A stretch of DNA of 64,000 nt from Caenispirillum bisanense (GTDB lineage Bacteria; Pseudomonadota; Alphaproteobacteria; Rhodospirillales; Rhodospirillaceae). The stretch lies in NCBI RefSeq assembly GCF_900230255.1, contig NZ_OCNJ01000009.1, positions 62,001 to 126,000 on the forward strand, given 5' to 3'. Numbering within the stretch: the stretch's first letter is position 1; every line of letters begins with the position of its first letter. Below are positions 25,037 to 33,188 of the stretch, one piece after another. The position numbers and the translations under genes are program-made. A model generated the notes under the pieces. That model was not told where the DNA came from. It did no database searches and saw only the letters and a list, made by a program, of their open reading frames with translations.

Positions 25037-25071
25037 TGCGCCGGTTCACCCAGGAACGGAGGATCCCTCCC

Positions 25072-25674
25072 ATGACCCGCACCACCCTGGCCGCCCTGGC
25101 CCTGGCCGCCGTGCTGCTGCCGGCGGCCGCCGTCGCCCACAGCGGCGCCACCGGCGTCGTGAAGGAGCGCATGGCGCTCATGAAGGAGATGGGCGACGGC
25201 ATGAAGCGCCTGTCGGCCATGCTGCACGGCGAGGCGCCCTACGACGCCGCCGCCGTGCGGAAGGAGGCCGAGGCCATCGCGGCGCACGGCGGCGAAGCCA
25301 TGCTGAAGGGCTTCCCGCCCGGCAGCCTCGACCACCCGACGGAGGCGCTGCCGGTGATCTGGAGCGAGCCGGAGCGGTTCCGCGCCCTGGCGGAGGAGGT
25401 GACGCGGCATGCCGAGGCCCTGGCCGCGGCGGCCGATCATCCCGACGCCGGCAAGGCCATGGCCGGTCACCCCCACACGCCCGACATGGACGCCGCCATG
25501 GGCAACCCGTCCATGCACGCGATGATGGGCGGGGCGCCGTCCATGCACCAGATGATGGGGGGCGATGCTTCGGCGGCGCCGGCGCCGACGGCGGCGACGC
25601 CGCAGGCGGCCTTCATGCAGCTCACCCACACCTGCGGGGCCTGCCACGACACCTATCGGGCGAAGACCCACTGA
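25072..25674 (+). CDS. Cytochrome c556/c'-family protein with Met/His insert
   Basis: 200-residue periplasmic monohaem cytochrome of the four-helix c'/c556 family: signal peptide, helices beginning VVKERMALMKEMGDGMKRLSAML and FRALAEEVTRHAEALAAAA, and a single C-terminal CGACH haem site followed by DTYR. Inserted before the last helix is a Met/His-rich stretch with two near copies of SMHxMMGG (about residues 145-165), which looks like a copper-binding loop. The start at 25072 is preferred because GGAGG lies about eight bases upstream; an ATG at 25036 overlapping the copB stop would add 12 residues. It shares the operon with copAB. Confidence 0.85.
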   Translation: MTRTTLAALALAAVLLPAAAVAHSGATGVVKERMALMKEMGDGMKRLSAMLHGEAPYDAAAVRKEAEAIAAHGGEAMLKGFPPGSLDHPTEALPVIWSEPERFRALAEEVTRHAEALAAAADHPDAGKAMAGHPHTPDMDAAMGNPSMHAMMGGAPSMHQMMGGDASAAPAPTAATPQAAFMQLTHTCGACHDTYRAKTH

Positions 25675-26543
25675 TGCGGCGGTCGGCTTTCGCCGTGGTC
25701 GCCCTCGCCGCACTGGCGGCGGGGGCGGCGTCCGCCGCCGCGGCGGAGTTTCCCGACGGCGACGCCCGCCGCGGCGCCTATCTCGCCCGGCTGGCCGGCT
25801 GCATCGGCTGCCACACCGATGCGGCGGCGGGCGGCGCGCCGCTGGCCGGCGGGGCGGCCATCGAGACCCGCTTCGGCACCTTCCGCCCGCCCAACATCAC
25901 CCAGCATGCCGAGGACGGCATCGGCGGCTGGAGCATCGCCGATTTCGCCCAGGCGGTGCGCCAGGGGCTCGCGCCCGACGGCAGCCCGTACTATCCGGCC
26001 TTCCCCTATCCCTCCTACGCCGCCTTCAGCGACCAGGACATCGCCGATCTCTACGCCGCCTTCCGCACCGTGCCGGCGGCGGCGGGCGGGCGGCAGGGCA
26101 ACGACCTGTCTTTCCCGTGGTCGGTGCGCCAGGGACTGCACCTGTGGCGGGCGCTGCACCTCGACGCCGCACCGCCGCCGCAGGACCCGGCGCGGTCGGA
26201 GGCGTGGAACCGCGGCGCCTGGATCGTCGAAGGCCCCGGCCACTGCGGCGCCTGCCACACACCGCGCGGACTGCTCGGCGGGCAGGATGCCGAGGACGCG
26301 CTCACCGGCAGCAGCGACGGCCCTGGTGGTGGCCCCGGTGGCGGAAAGGTGCCGGCCATCACGGCTGCGGCGCTGGCGGAGAAGGGATGGACCGCCGACA
26401 GCCTCGCCACCGCCTTGCAGACCGGCCTCGGGCGGTCCGGCGACGCCTTCGGCGGCGGCATGGGCGAGGTGGTGCGCCACAGCACCGCCTGGCTGACGCC
26501 GGCCGACCGCGCCGCCGTCGCCGCCTACCTGCTGGAACCCTGA
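25674..26543 (+). CDS. Dihaem cytochrome c
   Basis: 289-residue periplasmic cytochrome with two class I haem domains: CIGCH near residue 43 and CGACH near residue 196, each followed by downstream methionine or proline candidates for the sixth ligand. A signal peptide (AFAVVALAALAAGAASAAAA) precedes it. The family resembles the dihaem subunits of membrane dehydrogenases and the cytochromes accompanying copper oxidases (NITQHAEDGIGGWSIADFAQAVRQG, PAFPYPSYAAFSDQDIADLYAAF). The start overlaps the preceding cytochrome by ATGA. Its 3' end overlaps the convergent nuoN end by 19 bases. Confidence 0.88.
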   Translation: MRRSAFAVVALAALAAGAASAAAAEFPDGDARRGAYLARLAGCIGCHTDAAAGGAPLAGGAAIETRFGTFRPPNITQHAEDGIGGWSIADFAQAVRQGLAPDGSPYYPAFPYPSYAAFSDQDIADLYAAFRTVPAAAGGRQGNDLSFPWSVRQGLHLWRALHLDAAPPPQDPARSEAWNRGAWIVEGPGHCGACHTPRGLLGGQDAEDALTGSSDGPGGGPGGGKVPAITAAALAEKGWTADSLATALQTGLGRSGDAFGGGMGEVVRHSTAWLTPADRAAVAAYLLEP

Positions 26544-27955
26544 ACCGGCAGCAGGGTCATGCCCTCGGCGGCGGCGAAGCCCGCCTCCGCCGCCAGCCCG
26601 AGGCCGACGGTCAGCAGCAGCCCGGCGGCGACGGTGGCGGCGGTCAGGCGGCCGAGGGTGGCGCGCGGCGCCTGTGGCGGGGCGGCGAACACCATGGGCG
26701 CCACCACCCGCAGGTAATAGGCGAGCGACACCACCGTATTGGCCACCGCCGCCACGGCGAGCCAGACATAGGCGCCGTCGAGCGCCGCCAGGAACAGCGT
26801 CAGCTTGCCGAAGAACCCGGCCAGCGGCGGAATGCCGACCAGGCTGAGCACGGCGACGACGAAGGCGATCGCCGTCCATGGCCGCTCGGTGGCGAGGCCG
26901 GCCCAGGCGGCCCGATCCGTCAGTCCGCGCAGGTGGACGACCACGGCGAAGGCGGTCAGGTTGGCGACGGCATAGGCGGCCAGGAACAGCATCAGGGCGG
27001 GCAGGGCGGCATCGGTCAGGCCGACCACCGTCACCGCCATGAGCGCATAGCCCGACTGCGACACCGAAGACCAGCCGAGCAGCCGCCGCACGTCGTCCTG
27101 CCCCAGCGCCCCCAGGTTGCCGACGGTCATGGTGGCGACCGACACCGCCGCCACCACCGGCCGCAGGGCGAGCGCGTCGGGCGGCACCAGGCTCACCAGC
27201 CGGGCAAGCGCCACGGCGGCGCCGATCTTCGGCACGACGGTCAGGAAGGCAGCCATGGGGGCGGGCGCGCCCTCGGCCACGTCGGGCATCCAGGTGTGGG
27301 CCGGCACGGCGCCCAGCTTGAAGGCGAGCCCCACCACCGCCAGCGCCGCCCCCGTCAGCAGCAGCGGCGAGCCGACGCCCGGCGCCGCCAGCGCCGCCGC
27401 CATGGCGGGAAAGCCGGGATCGCCCAGCAGCCCGACCAGCAGCGCCACCCCCAGCACCAGCAGCACGTTGGCGAGCGCGCCGACGAGGAAGTACTTCATC
27501 CCGGCTTCGACCGAAGGCGCCCAGTCGCGGTGCCAGGCGGCCAGCGTATAGCCGGTGACCGAGGACAGGAGGACGCAGATCACCACCTGCAACAGGTCCG
27601 CCGCCGCCGCCAGCCCCATGGCCCCGAGGGCCGAGAACAGCAGCACGGCGTAAAGCTCGCCGTGGCGGCGGTCGGTGGCGAACCAGCGCGGGCACAGGGG
27701 GATGACGGCGGCGGTGGCGGCCAGGATCATCAGGCGGCCCCAGCGGCTGGCGTCGTCCAGCGCCCACACGCCGTGGAAGGTGAGGCGGTCGGCGCCGGTC
27801 TGGCGCGTCACCAGCCAGCCGGCGACGGCGAGCCCGGCGAGCGCCAGCCCGGCGCACAGGCCATGCGTCCGCTGCGGCGTGAAGGCCGCCGTCAGCAGCA
27901 CGACGACGGCCGTCAGCAGCACGGCGATCTCCGGCAGGATGTCGCCGATGGGCAT
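26525..27955 (-). CDS. nuoN: NuoN-like antiporter subunit of a complex I-related complex
   Basis: 476-residue polytopic membrane protein aligned along its length with NuoN. Channel lysines are kept: AFKLGAVPAHTWMPD, VVPKIGAAV and GFFGKLTLF. The glutamate of the usual DLL...GLELLS motif in helix 5 is replaced: the segment reads DLLQVVICVLLSSV, placing Leu129 at the Glu position. That Glu is needed for proton pumping in conventional complex I, so this subunit may not pump in the usual way. Last gene of the nuoA-[B/D]-H-J-K-L-M-N operon. One base separates it from nuoM. Confidence 0.88.
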   Translation of the reverse strand: MPIGDILPEIAVLLTAVVVLLTAAFTPQRTHGLCAGLALAGLAVAGWLVTRQTGADRLTFHGVWALDDASRWGRLMILAATAAVIPLCPRWFATDRRHGELYAVLLFSALGAMGLAAAADLLQVVICVLLSSVTGYTLAAWHRDWAPSVEAGMKYFLVGALANVLLVLGVALLVGLLGDPGFPAMAAALAAPGVGSPLLLTGAALAVVGLAFKLGAVPAHTWMPDVAEGAPAPMAAFLTVVPKIGAAVALARLVSLVPPDALALRPVVAAVSVATMTVGNLGALGQDDVRRLLGWSSVSQSGYALMAVTVVGLTDAALPALMLFLAAYAVANLTAFAVVVHLRGLTDRAAWAGLATERPWTAIAFVVAVLSLVGIPPLAGFFGKLTLFLAALDGAYVWLAVAAVANTVVSLAYYLRVVAPMVFAAPPQAPRATLGRLTAATVAAGLLLTVGLGLAAEAGFAAAEGMTLLPVQGSSR

Positions 27956-27956
27956 G

Positions 27957-29456
27957 TCAGGGGGCTCCGGCGATGACGGCGGCGGTGCCGGCGTCGACCA
28001 GGTCCAGCAGCCAGCGCGGATAGACGCCGATCCCCACCACCAGCACCAGCAGCACGCCCAGCACCGCCGTCTCCCGCGCGTCCAGGTCGGGGAAGCGGCG
28101 GCGGTGGCGTTCCGGCAGCGGTCCGAAGAACAGGTCCTGCACCAGCGTCAGGAACAGCGCGGCGGTAATCAGGATGCCGAGCAGCCCGACGGCGGCGAGC
28201 CAGGGGTAGACGGCGAAGGTGCCGGCGAAGATCTGGAACTCGGCGACGAACCCGGCGAGGCCGGGCAGCCCGAGGCTCGCAAAAGAGGCGACGATGGTGG
28301 CGGCGGTCAGGCGCGGGGCGATGCCGGCGAGGCCGCCGTAGCTCTTCAGGTCGTAGTCCTGCGCCCGCTGCCAGAACGACCCGGCGATGAGGAACAGGGC
28401 GCCGGTGATGAGGCCGTGGGCGATCATCTCCACCACCGCGCCGGTCAGGGCCAGCTGGCGCGCCTCGGCGGCGGCGGTGCCGGTCAGGGCACCGGCCACC
28501 GCGATGCCGAGCACGGCATAGCCCATGTGGTTGACCGAGGTATAGGCGATGCGCCGCTTCATGTTGCGCTGCCCGAAGGCGACCAGCGACCCCCACAGGA
28601 TCGACACGACGGCGACGATCGCCAGCACAAGCGCCCAGCGGGCGAAGGTCTCGGCCATCATGGACAGCGGCAGGCGCACGAGGCCGTAGGTGCCCATCTT
28701 CAGCAGCACGCCGGCGAGGATCGCCGAGGCCGGTCCCGGCGCATCCACATGCGCCGGCGGCAGCCAGGTATGGAATGGAAACAGCGGCGTCTTGATGCCG
28801 AAGCCGACCGCGAAGCCGAGCAGCACGAGACCGCCGTACAGGGTGGTGCCGGCCAGCGGCTGGGCGGCGATCAGGGTCCGCATGTCGAAGGTGAGCGGCG
28901 CATGCGCCAGCACGAGGCCGAGAATGGCGAGCAGCAGGGCGAGCGACCCGGCCAGCGTATAGACGAAGAACTTCAGCGCCGCCGCCTGCGCGTCGCCATG
29001 CCCCCAGCGGCCGATGAGGAAGTACATGCCGACCAGCGACAGATCGAAGAACACATAGAACAGCAGCAGGTCGAGCACCAGGAACAGGCCGAGCGACACC
29101 CCCTGCAGGAACAGGAACCACGCATAATACTGCCGCGCCCGCCCCTGCACGTCGGCCGGCCAGGCGATGGCGGCGATGAACAGCAGCGCGCTCATGAGGG
29201 CCAGCGACAGCGAGATGCCGTCGACGCCGACCCGCCACGCCACCCCCAGGCTCGGCACCCACGGCACCTCGCTCACCGCCTGGAAGGCGGGGGCGCCGCT
29301 GCCGGTGTCGAAGCCCGCCCACACCGGCAGCAGCAGGGCGAGCGGCACGGCGCTCACCGCCACCGCCAGCCAGCGGGCGGCCGTCTCGGGCAGGCGCAGC
29401 AGGGCCAGCGCCAGGGCGCCGAGCAGGGGAACGAGGATGGCGAGCGTCAGGGACAT
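27957..29456 (-). CDS. nuoM: NuoM-like antiporter subunit
   Basis: 499-residue antiporter-like subunit with about 14 helices. Family motifs GIKTPLFPFHTWLPPAHVDAPGPASAILAGVLLKMGTYG (split here: FPFHTWLPPAH and AGVLLKMGTYG) are intact and keep the channel lysines. The helix 5 motif FFELxLIP is FFDLSLVGMYF, so the essential glutamate is a conservative aspartate (Asp138) and the following proline is lost. Eight bases separate it from nuoL. The motif match is strong enough to distinguish it from Mrp or hydrogenase homologues. Confidence 0.9.
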   Translation of the reverse strand: MSLTLAILVPLLGALALALLRLPETAARWLAVAVSAVPLALLLPVWAGFDTGSGAPAFQAVSEVPWVPSLGVAWRVGVDGISLSLALMSALLFIAAIAWPADVQGRARQYYAWFLFLQGVSLGLFLVLDLLLFYVFFDLSLVGMYFLIGRWGHGDAQAAALKFFVYTLAGSLALLLAILGLVLAHAPLTFDMRTLIAAQPLAGTTLYGGLVLLGFAVGFGIKTPLFPFHTWLPPAHVDAPGPASAILAGVLLKMGTYGLVRLPLSMMAETFARWALVLAIVAVVSILWGSLVAFGQRNMKRRIAYTSVNHMGYAVLGIAVAGALTGTAAAEARQLALTGAVVEMIAHGLITGALFLIAGSFWQRAQDYDLKSYGGLAGIAPRLTAATIVASFASLGLPGLAGFVAEFQIFAGTFAVYPWLAAVGLLGILITAALFLTLVQDLFFGPLPERHRRRFPDLDARETAVLGVLLVLVVGIGVYPRWLLDLVDAGTAAVIAGAP

Positions 29457-29463
29457 GGGCGGC

Positions 29464-31335
29464 TCAACTCACGAGGATCAGGACGAGGACGAGGGCGCCG
29501 GCCCCCGCGACGAGCAGGGTGTAGTAGTGATGGGAGAGGCCGCTTTGCAGCCGCCGCACGTCGTCGCCGGCCAGGGCCGCCAGCCGCGCCGCACCCTCGG
29601 GCAGGCCGTCGCTGACCGGCTCGCCGACCCGGTCGCCCATGCGGGCGAGCCAGGCACCGAAGGCGGCCGTCAGGGCGACGCCGCGATCCACCACCCGCCG
29701 GTCGCCGGCTGCCAGGGTGCGGCGCACGGCAGCGGCGAGGCGGGTGACGCCGCGCGGCAGGGCGTCCAGCACCCGGTCGTCGAGCCATCCGGCGGCGGTC
29801 GACAGGCGGGCGAAGGGGCGGGCGACGGCTTGGTCGAGAAGGGTCGGCAGCCCCAGCCAGTCGGCGGCGGGGCTGTCGATGCGGCCGCGGCGGGCGAGCA
29901 GGCGGCCCGCCAGCAGCCCGGCCGCCACCAGCAGCAGCGAGGCGGCGGTCTCCCACGCCTTGCCGGGCGGCAGCGGCACGCCCAGCGCCTCGGCCACCGG
30001 CGGCAGCCACAGCAGCGACAGGGCGACGGTGGCGGCGGCGAGCAGGGCCACAGCAGCCACTTCCCCGCGCGCTGGGGCGGGGCCGTCGGGGGCGTCGTCG
30101 CGCCGCGCCCAGGCCATGACGTGCAGGCGGGCGGCATAGGCGGCGCTGAGCGCGCCCGCCAGCATCACCGCCCCGGCGAGCCAGGGGGAGAGGTGGCCGG
30201 CGGCGGCGATGACCTCTTCCTTGGTCCAGGCGGCACCCAGCGGCGGCACTCCGGCCAGCGCCAGGGCGCCGATGGCCGCCAGCGCCGCCGTGCCCGGCAG
30301 GGCGGCGCCGAAGCCCATGCGGTCGAGCGCGTAGCTGCCGGCCCGCTTGCCCGCCATGCCGGCGGTGAGGAACAGCAGCGCCTTGAAGCAGGCATGGGCG
30401 ATCAGGTGCAGCAGGGCGACTCCCGGATACCCCGCCCCGACCGCCACGAACATGAGGCCGTACTGGGCGGAAGTGGAGGCGGCGAGCAGCTTCTTGGCGT
30501 GGATCTGGAGGCAGGCGACCACGCCCCCCGCCAGCGCCGTCGTCAGCCCGACGCCCAGCACCGCGCCGCTCCACCCCGGCACCTCGGCGAAGGGGTCGTG
30601 CAGGCGGATCAGCACATAGGCGCCGGCGGCCACCATGGTGGCGGCGTGCAGCAGGGCGGAAACGGCGGTCGGCCCGGCCATGGCACGGAACAGCCAGGGT
30701 GCGAAGGGCACCTGGCCCGCCTTGGCCGCCGCCGACAGCAGCACGCCCCAGGCGGCGACCGCCTTCGCTTCCGGCGGCAGGGCGGCGAGGCCGTCGTAGG
30801 CGAAGGTGCCGGCGCCGGCGAAGGCGGCCATGGCGGCGGCGAACAGGCCGAGGTCGCCGAACCGCGTTACCACGAAGGCATAGAGGCCGGAGGCCGGGTT
30901 GCCCGGCTCCCGCCAGTGGTGGGCGATGAGCGCCCACGACAGCGCCCCCACCAGTTCCCACCCCATGAGCAGGGTGAGCAGGTCGGCGGCGATCACCAGC
31001 AGCAGCATCCCGCCGGTGAAGGCGAGCAGCAGCCCGACCAGCCGGGCGAGGCCCTCCGCCTCCTCGTGCAGCGCCGCCCACACCGTCACCGGCAGGGCGA
31101 CGGCGGGCACCAGCACCGCCACGGCGGCGGCCATGGGCGGCAGGGCGGCGGACAGGACGAGCGTATCGCTCCACGCCAGCGCCGCCCGGGCGCCCGAGGC
31201 CTCGACGGCCAGCGCCAGCGTCGCCGCCAGCACCCCGGCCGCCGTCACCGCCAGCCCGGCGCGGGAGCGCAGGCCAGAGACGGCGACCAGGGCACCGGCC
31301 ACCGCCGGCAGCAGGGCGAGGAGCCAGGGGGTCAC
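29464..31335 (-). CDS. nuoL: NuoL-like antiporter subunit
   Basis: 623-residue subunit starting at a GTG that overlaps the nuoK stop (GTGA). Proton-channel residues are conserved: Glu127 in MGWELVGALS, Lys in AAKAGQVPFAPWLFRAMAGPT, LLHAATMVAAGAYV, AKKLLAASTSAQYGL and the late WTKEEVI. The C-terminal about 130 residues form a long, partly amphipathic segment ending in a terminal helix (LLVAGAGALVLVLILV), consistent with the lateral helix HL plus anchor of complex I NuoL. It is the best conserved of the three antiporter-like subunits here. Confidence 0.92.
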   Translation of the reverse strand: MTPWLLALLPAVAGALVAVSGLRSRAGLAVTAAGVLAATLALAVEASGARAALAWSDTLVLSAALPPMAAAVAVLVPAVALPVTVWAALHEEAEGLARLVGLLLAFTGGMLLLVIAADLLTLLMGWELVGALSWALIAHHWREPGNPASGLYAFVVTRFGDLGLFAAAMAAFAGAGTFAYDGLAALPPEAKAVAAWGVLLSAAAKAGQVPFAPWLFRAMAGPTAVSALLHAATMVAAGAYVLIRLHDPFAEVPGWSGAVLGVGLTTALAGGVVACLQIHAKKLLAASTSAQYGLMFVAVGAGYPGVALLHLIAHACFKALLFLTAGMAGKRAGSYALDRMGFGAALPGTAALAAIGALALAGVPPLGAAWTKEEVIAAAGHLSPWLAGAVMLAGALSAAYAARLHVMAWARRDDAPDGPAPARGEVAAVALLAAATVALSLLWLPPVAEALGVPLPPGKAWETAASLLLVAAGLLAGRLLARRGRIDSPAADWLGLPTLLDQAVARPFARLSTAAGWLDDRVLDALPRGVTRLAAAVRRTLAAGDRRVVDRGVALTAAFGAWLARMGDRVGEPVSDGLPEGAARLAALAGDDVRRLQSGLSHHYYTLLVAGAGALVLVLILVS

Positions 31336-31637
31336 TGCTTCAGCGTCCCCAGGCTCTCGGTGGTGTCGGCCTGCCGCTTGCGGTAGACGGCGACCACCAG
31401 GGCGAAGCCGACCGCCATCTCGACGGCCATGACGGCCATCACCAGGATCGCGAGAAGCTGCCCCTCCGGTGCCCCCGCCAGGCCGAAGGACCACAGGCCG
31501 ATCACCGCCAGCAGGGCGCCGTTGAGCATCAGCTCCAGCCCCATCATCAGCATGACGAAGGACTGCTGCGACAGCGCCCCATAGAGGCCGATGCCGACGA
31601 GCGCGGCGGCGACGAGAAGAACGGACGTCAGGGTCAC
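31332..31637 (-). CDS. nuoK: NuoK-like subunit
   Basis: 101-residue three-helix membrane protein. Both functional glutamates are kept: the first in MMGLELMLNGALLAV and the second in MAVEMAVGFALVVAVYRKR. Typical NuoK length. It starts 13 bases after the nuoJ stop and overlaps the nuoL start by GTGA. The retained glutamates imply that the central hydrophilic axis is still functional in this part of the complex. Confidence 0.93.
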   Translation of the reverse strand: MTLTSVLLVAAALVGIGLYGALSQQSFVMLMMGLELMLNGALLAVIGLWSFGLAGAPEGQLLAILVMAVMAVEMAVGFALVVAVYRKRQADTTESLGTLKQ

Positions 31638-31650
31638 GGCGGCGCCTCCG

Positions 31651-32280
31651 TCAATGGTGGTGATGGTGGTGATGGTGGCCGCCGCCCTCGCCCTGGTCGT
31701 CCTCCGGCTTGCGGCCGGCGGGCTCGCCGCCGGGCACCAGGCCGGGCGGGCGCGAGCCTTCGTCGGACGGGCCGTAGCGGCCGGGGCGGCTCGCCAGGAC
31801 GACGGCGGCGATCATGGTGGCGAGCAGGGTGATGCCGGCGGTCTCGAACACCAGCATGGAGGGGCCGAGCAGCTCGTGCCCGAGGTCGCGGACCACCGGG
31901 CGGGCGGGGTCGACGGGATCGTCGGGCAGGTCCGACAGCAGCACCGCCGCCGACAGGCCGAGGAAGGCGATGACCCCGGCGGCGATGGACAGGCGGTGCT
32001 GGTGGACCATCATCATGGGGTTGAGCCCGGCCGGGTTCATCATGAACATGACCATGAACACGGCCATGACCATCATCTCGACGGCCATCATGAAGATGGT
32101 GGCGATGCCGATGTAGGGCGCGGCGAGCAGCAGCAGGATGCCGGCGACGGCCAGGAACGACAGCAGCAGCAGGAACGACGCCCGCACCATGCTGTCGGTG
32201 GCGAACACCCGCCAACCCGCCACGACGGCGGCCAGCGACAGGGCGGCGAACAGGGCGTCGGTCGCGGTGAAGCCCATCAT
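31651..32280 (-). CDS. nuoJ: NuoJ-like subunit with natural polyhistidine tail
   Basis: 209-residue five-helix membrane protein. The core matches NuoJ (LLLLSFLAVAGILLLLAAPYIGIATIFMMAVEMMVMAVFMVMF, given here in part: APYIGIATIFMMAVE), with methionines unusually frequent in helix 3. The hydrophilic C-terminal tail ends in Gly-Gly-Gly and eight consecutive histidines encoded at 31654-31677, an exposed natural metal-binding tail. Starts with two tandem ATG codons; the first (32280) overlaps the nuoH stop. Confidence 0.88.
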   Translation of the reverse strand: MMGFTATDALFAALSLAAVVAGWRVFATDSMVRASFLLLLSFLAVAGILLLLAAPYIGIATIFMMAVEMMVMAVFMVMFMMNPAGLNPMMMVHQHRLSIAAGVIAFLGLSAAVLLSDLPDDPVDPARPVVRDLGHELLGPSMLVFETAGITLLATMIAAVVLASRPGRYGPSDEGSRPPGLVPGGEPAGRKPEDDQGEGGGHHHHHHHH

Positions 32281-33188
32281 AGGAGAAGCTCCACGCCCAC
32301 CAGCACGAGGTCGAGGAAGGCCGCCGGCAGCAGCACCACCCACAGTGCCGTCAGCATGCGCGACGGCGGCAGGCGGGCGAGCAGGTGCGTCGCCGCCACC
32401 AGCAGCGCCAGCACCGCCACCATCTTCAGCACCAGCCACAGCGGCCCCGGCAACCAGGGGCCGAGCGGCCCGCCGAGGAAGACGGCGCTCGCCATGCCCG
32501 CCACGGCCACCAGCATGCACAGCCGTGCCGCCTGCCACGCCGCCCGCGCCGGGCCGGAGGTCTCGGCCGCCGTGCCGCCGGCGAGGTCCTCGGGGTCGGC
32601 GTAGTCGAAGGGGCCGCGGAAGGTGAGGGCGAGGCCGAGCATGAGGAACAGCACCAGCCCCGGCGGCTGGCGCACCACGTTCCACACCTCGCGCTGGCTG
32701 TCGACGATGGCGGTGACGCTCAGGCTCTCGGCCGGCAGGGCGGCGGCGATGAGCACGAACATGCTGAGCAAAAGGGTCGGCAGGGCGATGGCGACGTAGC
32801 GATAGGCGCCGATGAGCGGCAGCGGCGCATTGGCCGACCAGCCATGCAGGAACACCACCACCACCGTCAGCGCCTCGCAGGCGCCCCACAGGACGATGCC
32901 GGTGGACAGGTCGGTCAGCACCACGCCCTCGGCCACCGGCACCACGCTCAGGCCGATGGCGGCGAGTGCCAGATAGAGCGCCGGGGCCAGCACCCGGCCG
33001 GTGGCGTCCGGCCGCTCGGTCGTCACCGGTTGCCGCAGCAGCAGGCCCGCCGCACGGGCGAGGGGCTCCACGAAGGCGCGGGCGGCGGGACGGCCGCTGA
33101 TCCAGGCGACAGCCAGCCGGTCCATGACCGCCGCCATCCAGGCGCCGCCCAGCAGCAGGGCGGCGAGAGACAGGAGCGCGGTCGTCAC
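32277..33188 (-). CDS. nuoH: Divergent NuoH-like subunit
   Basis: 303-residue membrane protein starting at GTG 33188, which overlaps the upstream stop. It is recognisable as NuoH by GWSANAPLPLIGAYRYVA (usual GWASNSKYALLGALR), RGPFDYADPEDLAGG (usual NRPPFDLPEAESELVAGY) and TAAETSGPARAAW. Several residues that line the quinone chamber and E-channel are lost: the Glu of the SYE motif is Leu in ALPTLLLS, and the acidic PEAESE cluster is reduced to DPED. About eight helices. The changes suggest it no longer builds a normal quinone site. Confidence 0.85.
   Translation of the reverse strand: MTTALLSLAALLLGGAWMAAVMDRLAVAWISGRPAARAFVEPLARAAGLLLRQPVTTERPDATGRVLAPALYLALAAIGLSVVPVAEGVVLTDLSTGIVLWGACEALTVVVVFLHGWSANAPLPLIGAYRYVAIALPTLLLSMFVLIAAALPAESLSVTAIVDSQREVWNVVRQPPGLVLFLMLGLALTFRGPFDYADPEDLAGGTAAETSGPARAAWQAARLCMLVAVAGMASAVFLGGPLGPWLPGPLWLVLKMVAVLALLVAATHLLARLPPSRMLTALWVVLLPAAFLDLVLVGVELLL

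Noticed and set aside
25036-25071. ATG at 25036 overlapping the copB stop as the start of the cytochrome c556 gene.
   Set aside because: Possible, but the ATG at 25072 has GGAGG at proper spacing and gives a clean signal peptide. The longer version would start with an unusual charged leader.
31654-31677. The His-rich end of nuoJ as a possible cloning-tag artefact.
   Set aside because: The codons alternate CAC and CAT, the stop is native and neighbouring genes are intact, so it looks like natural sequence. Retained as a real feature.
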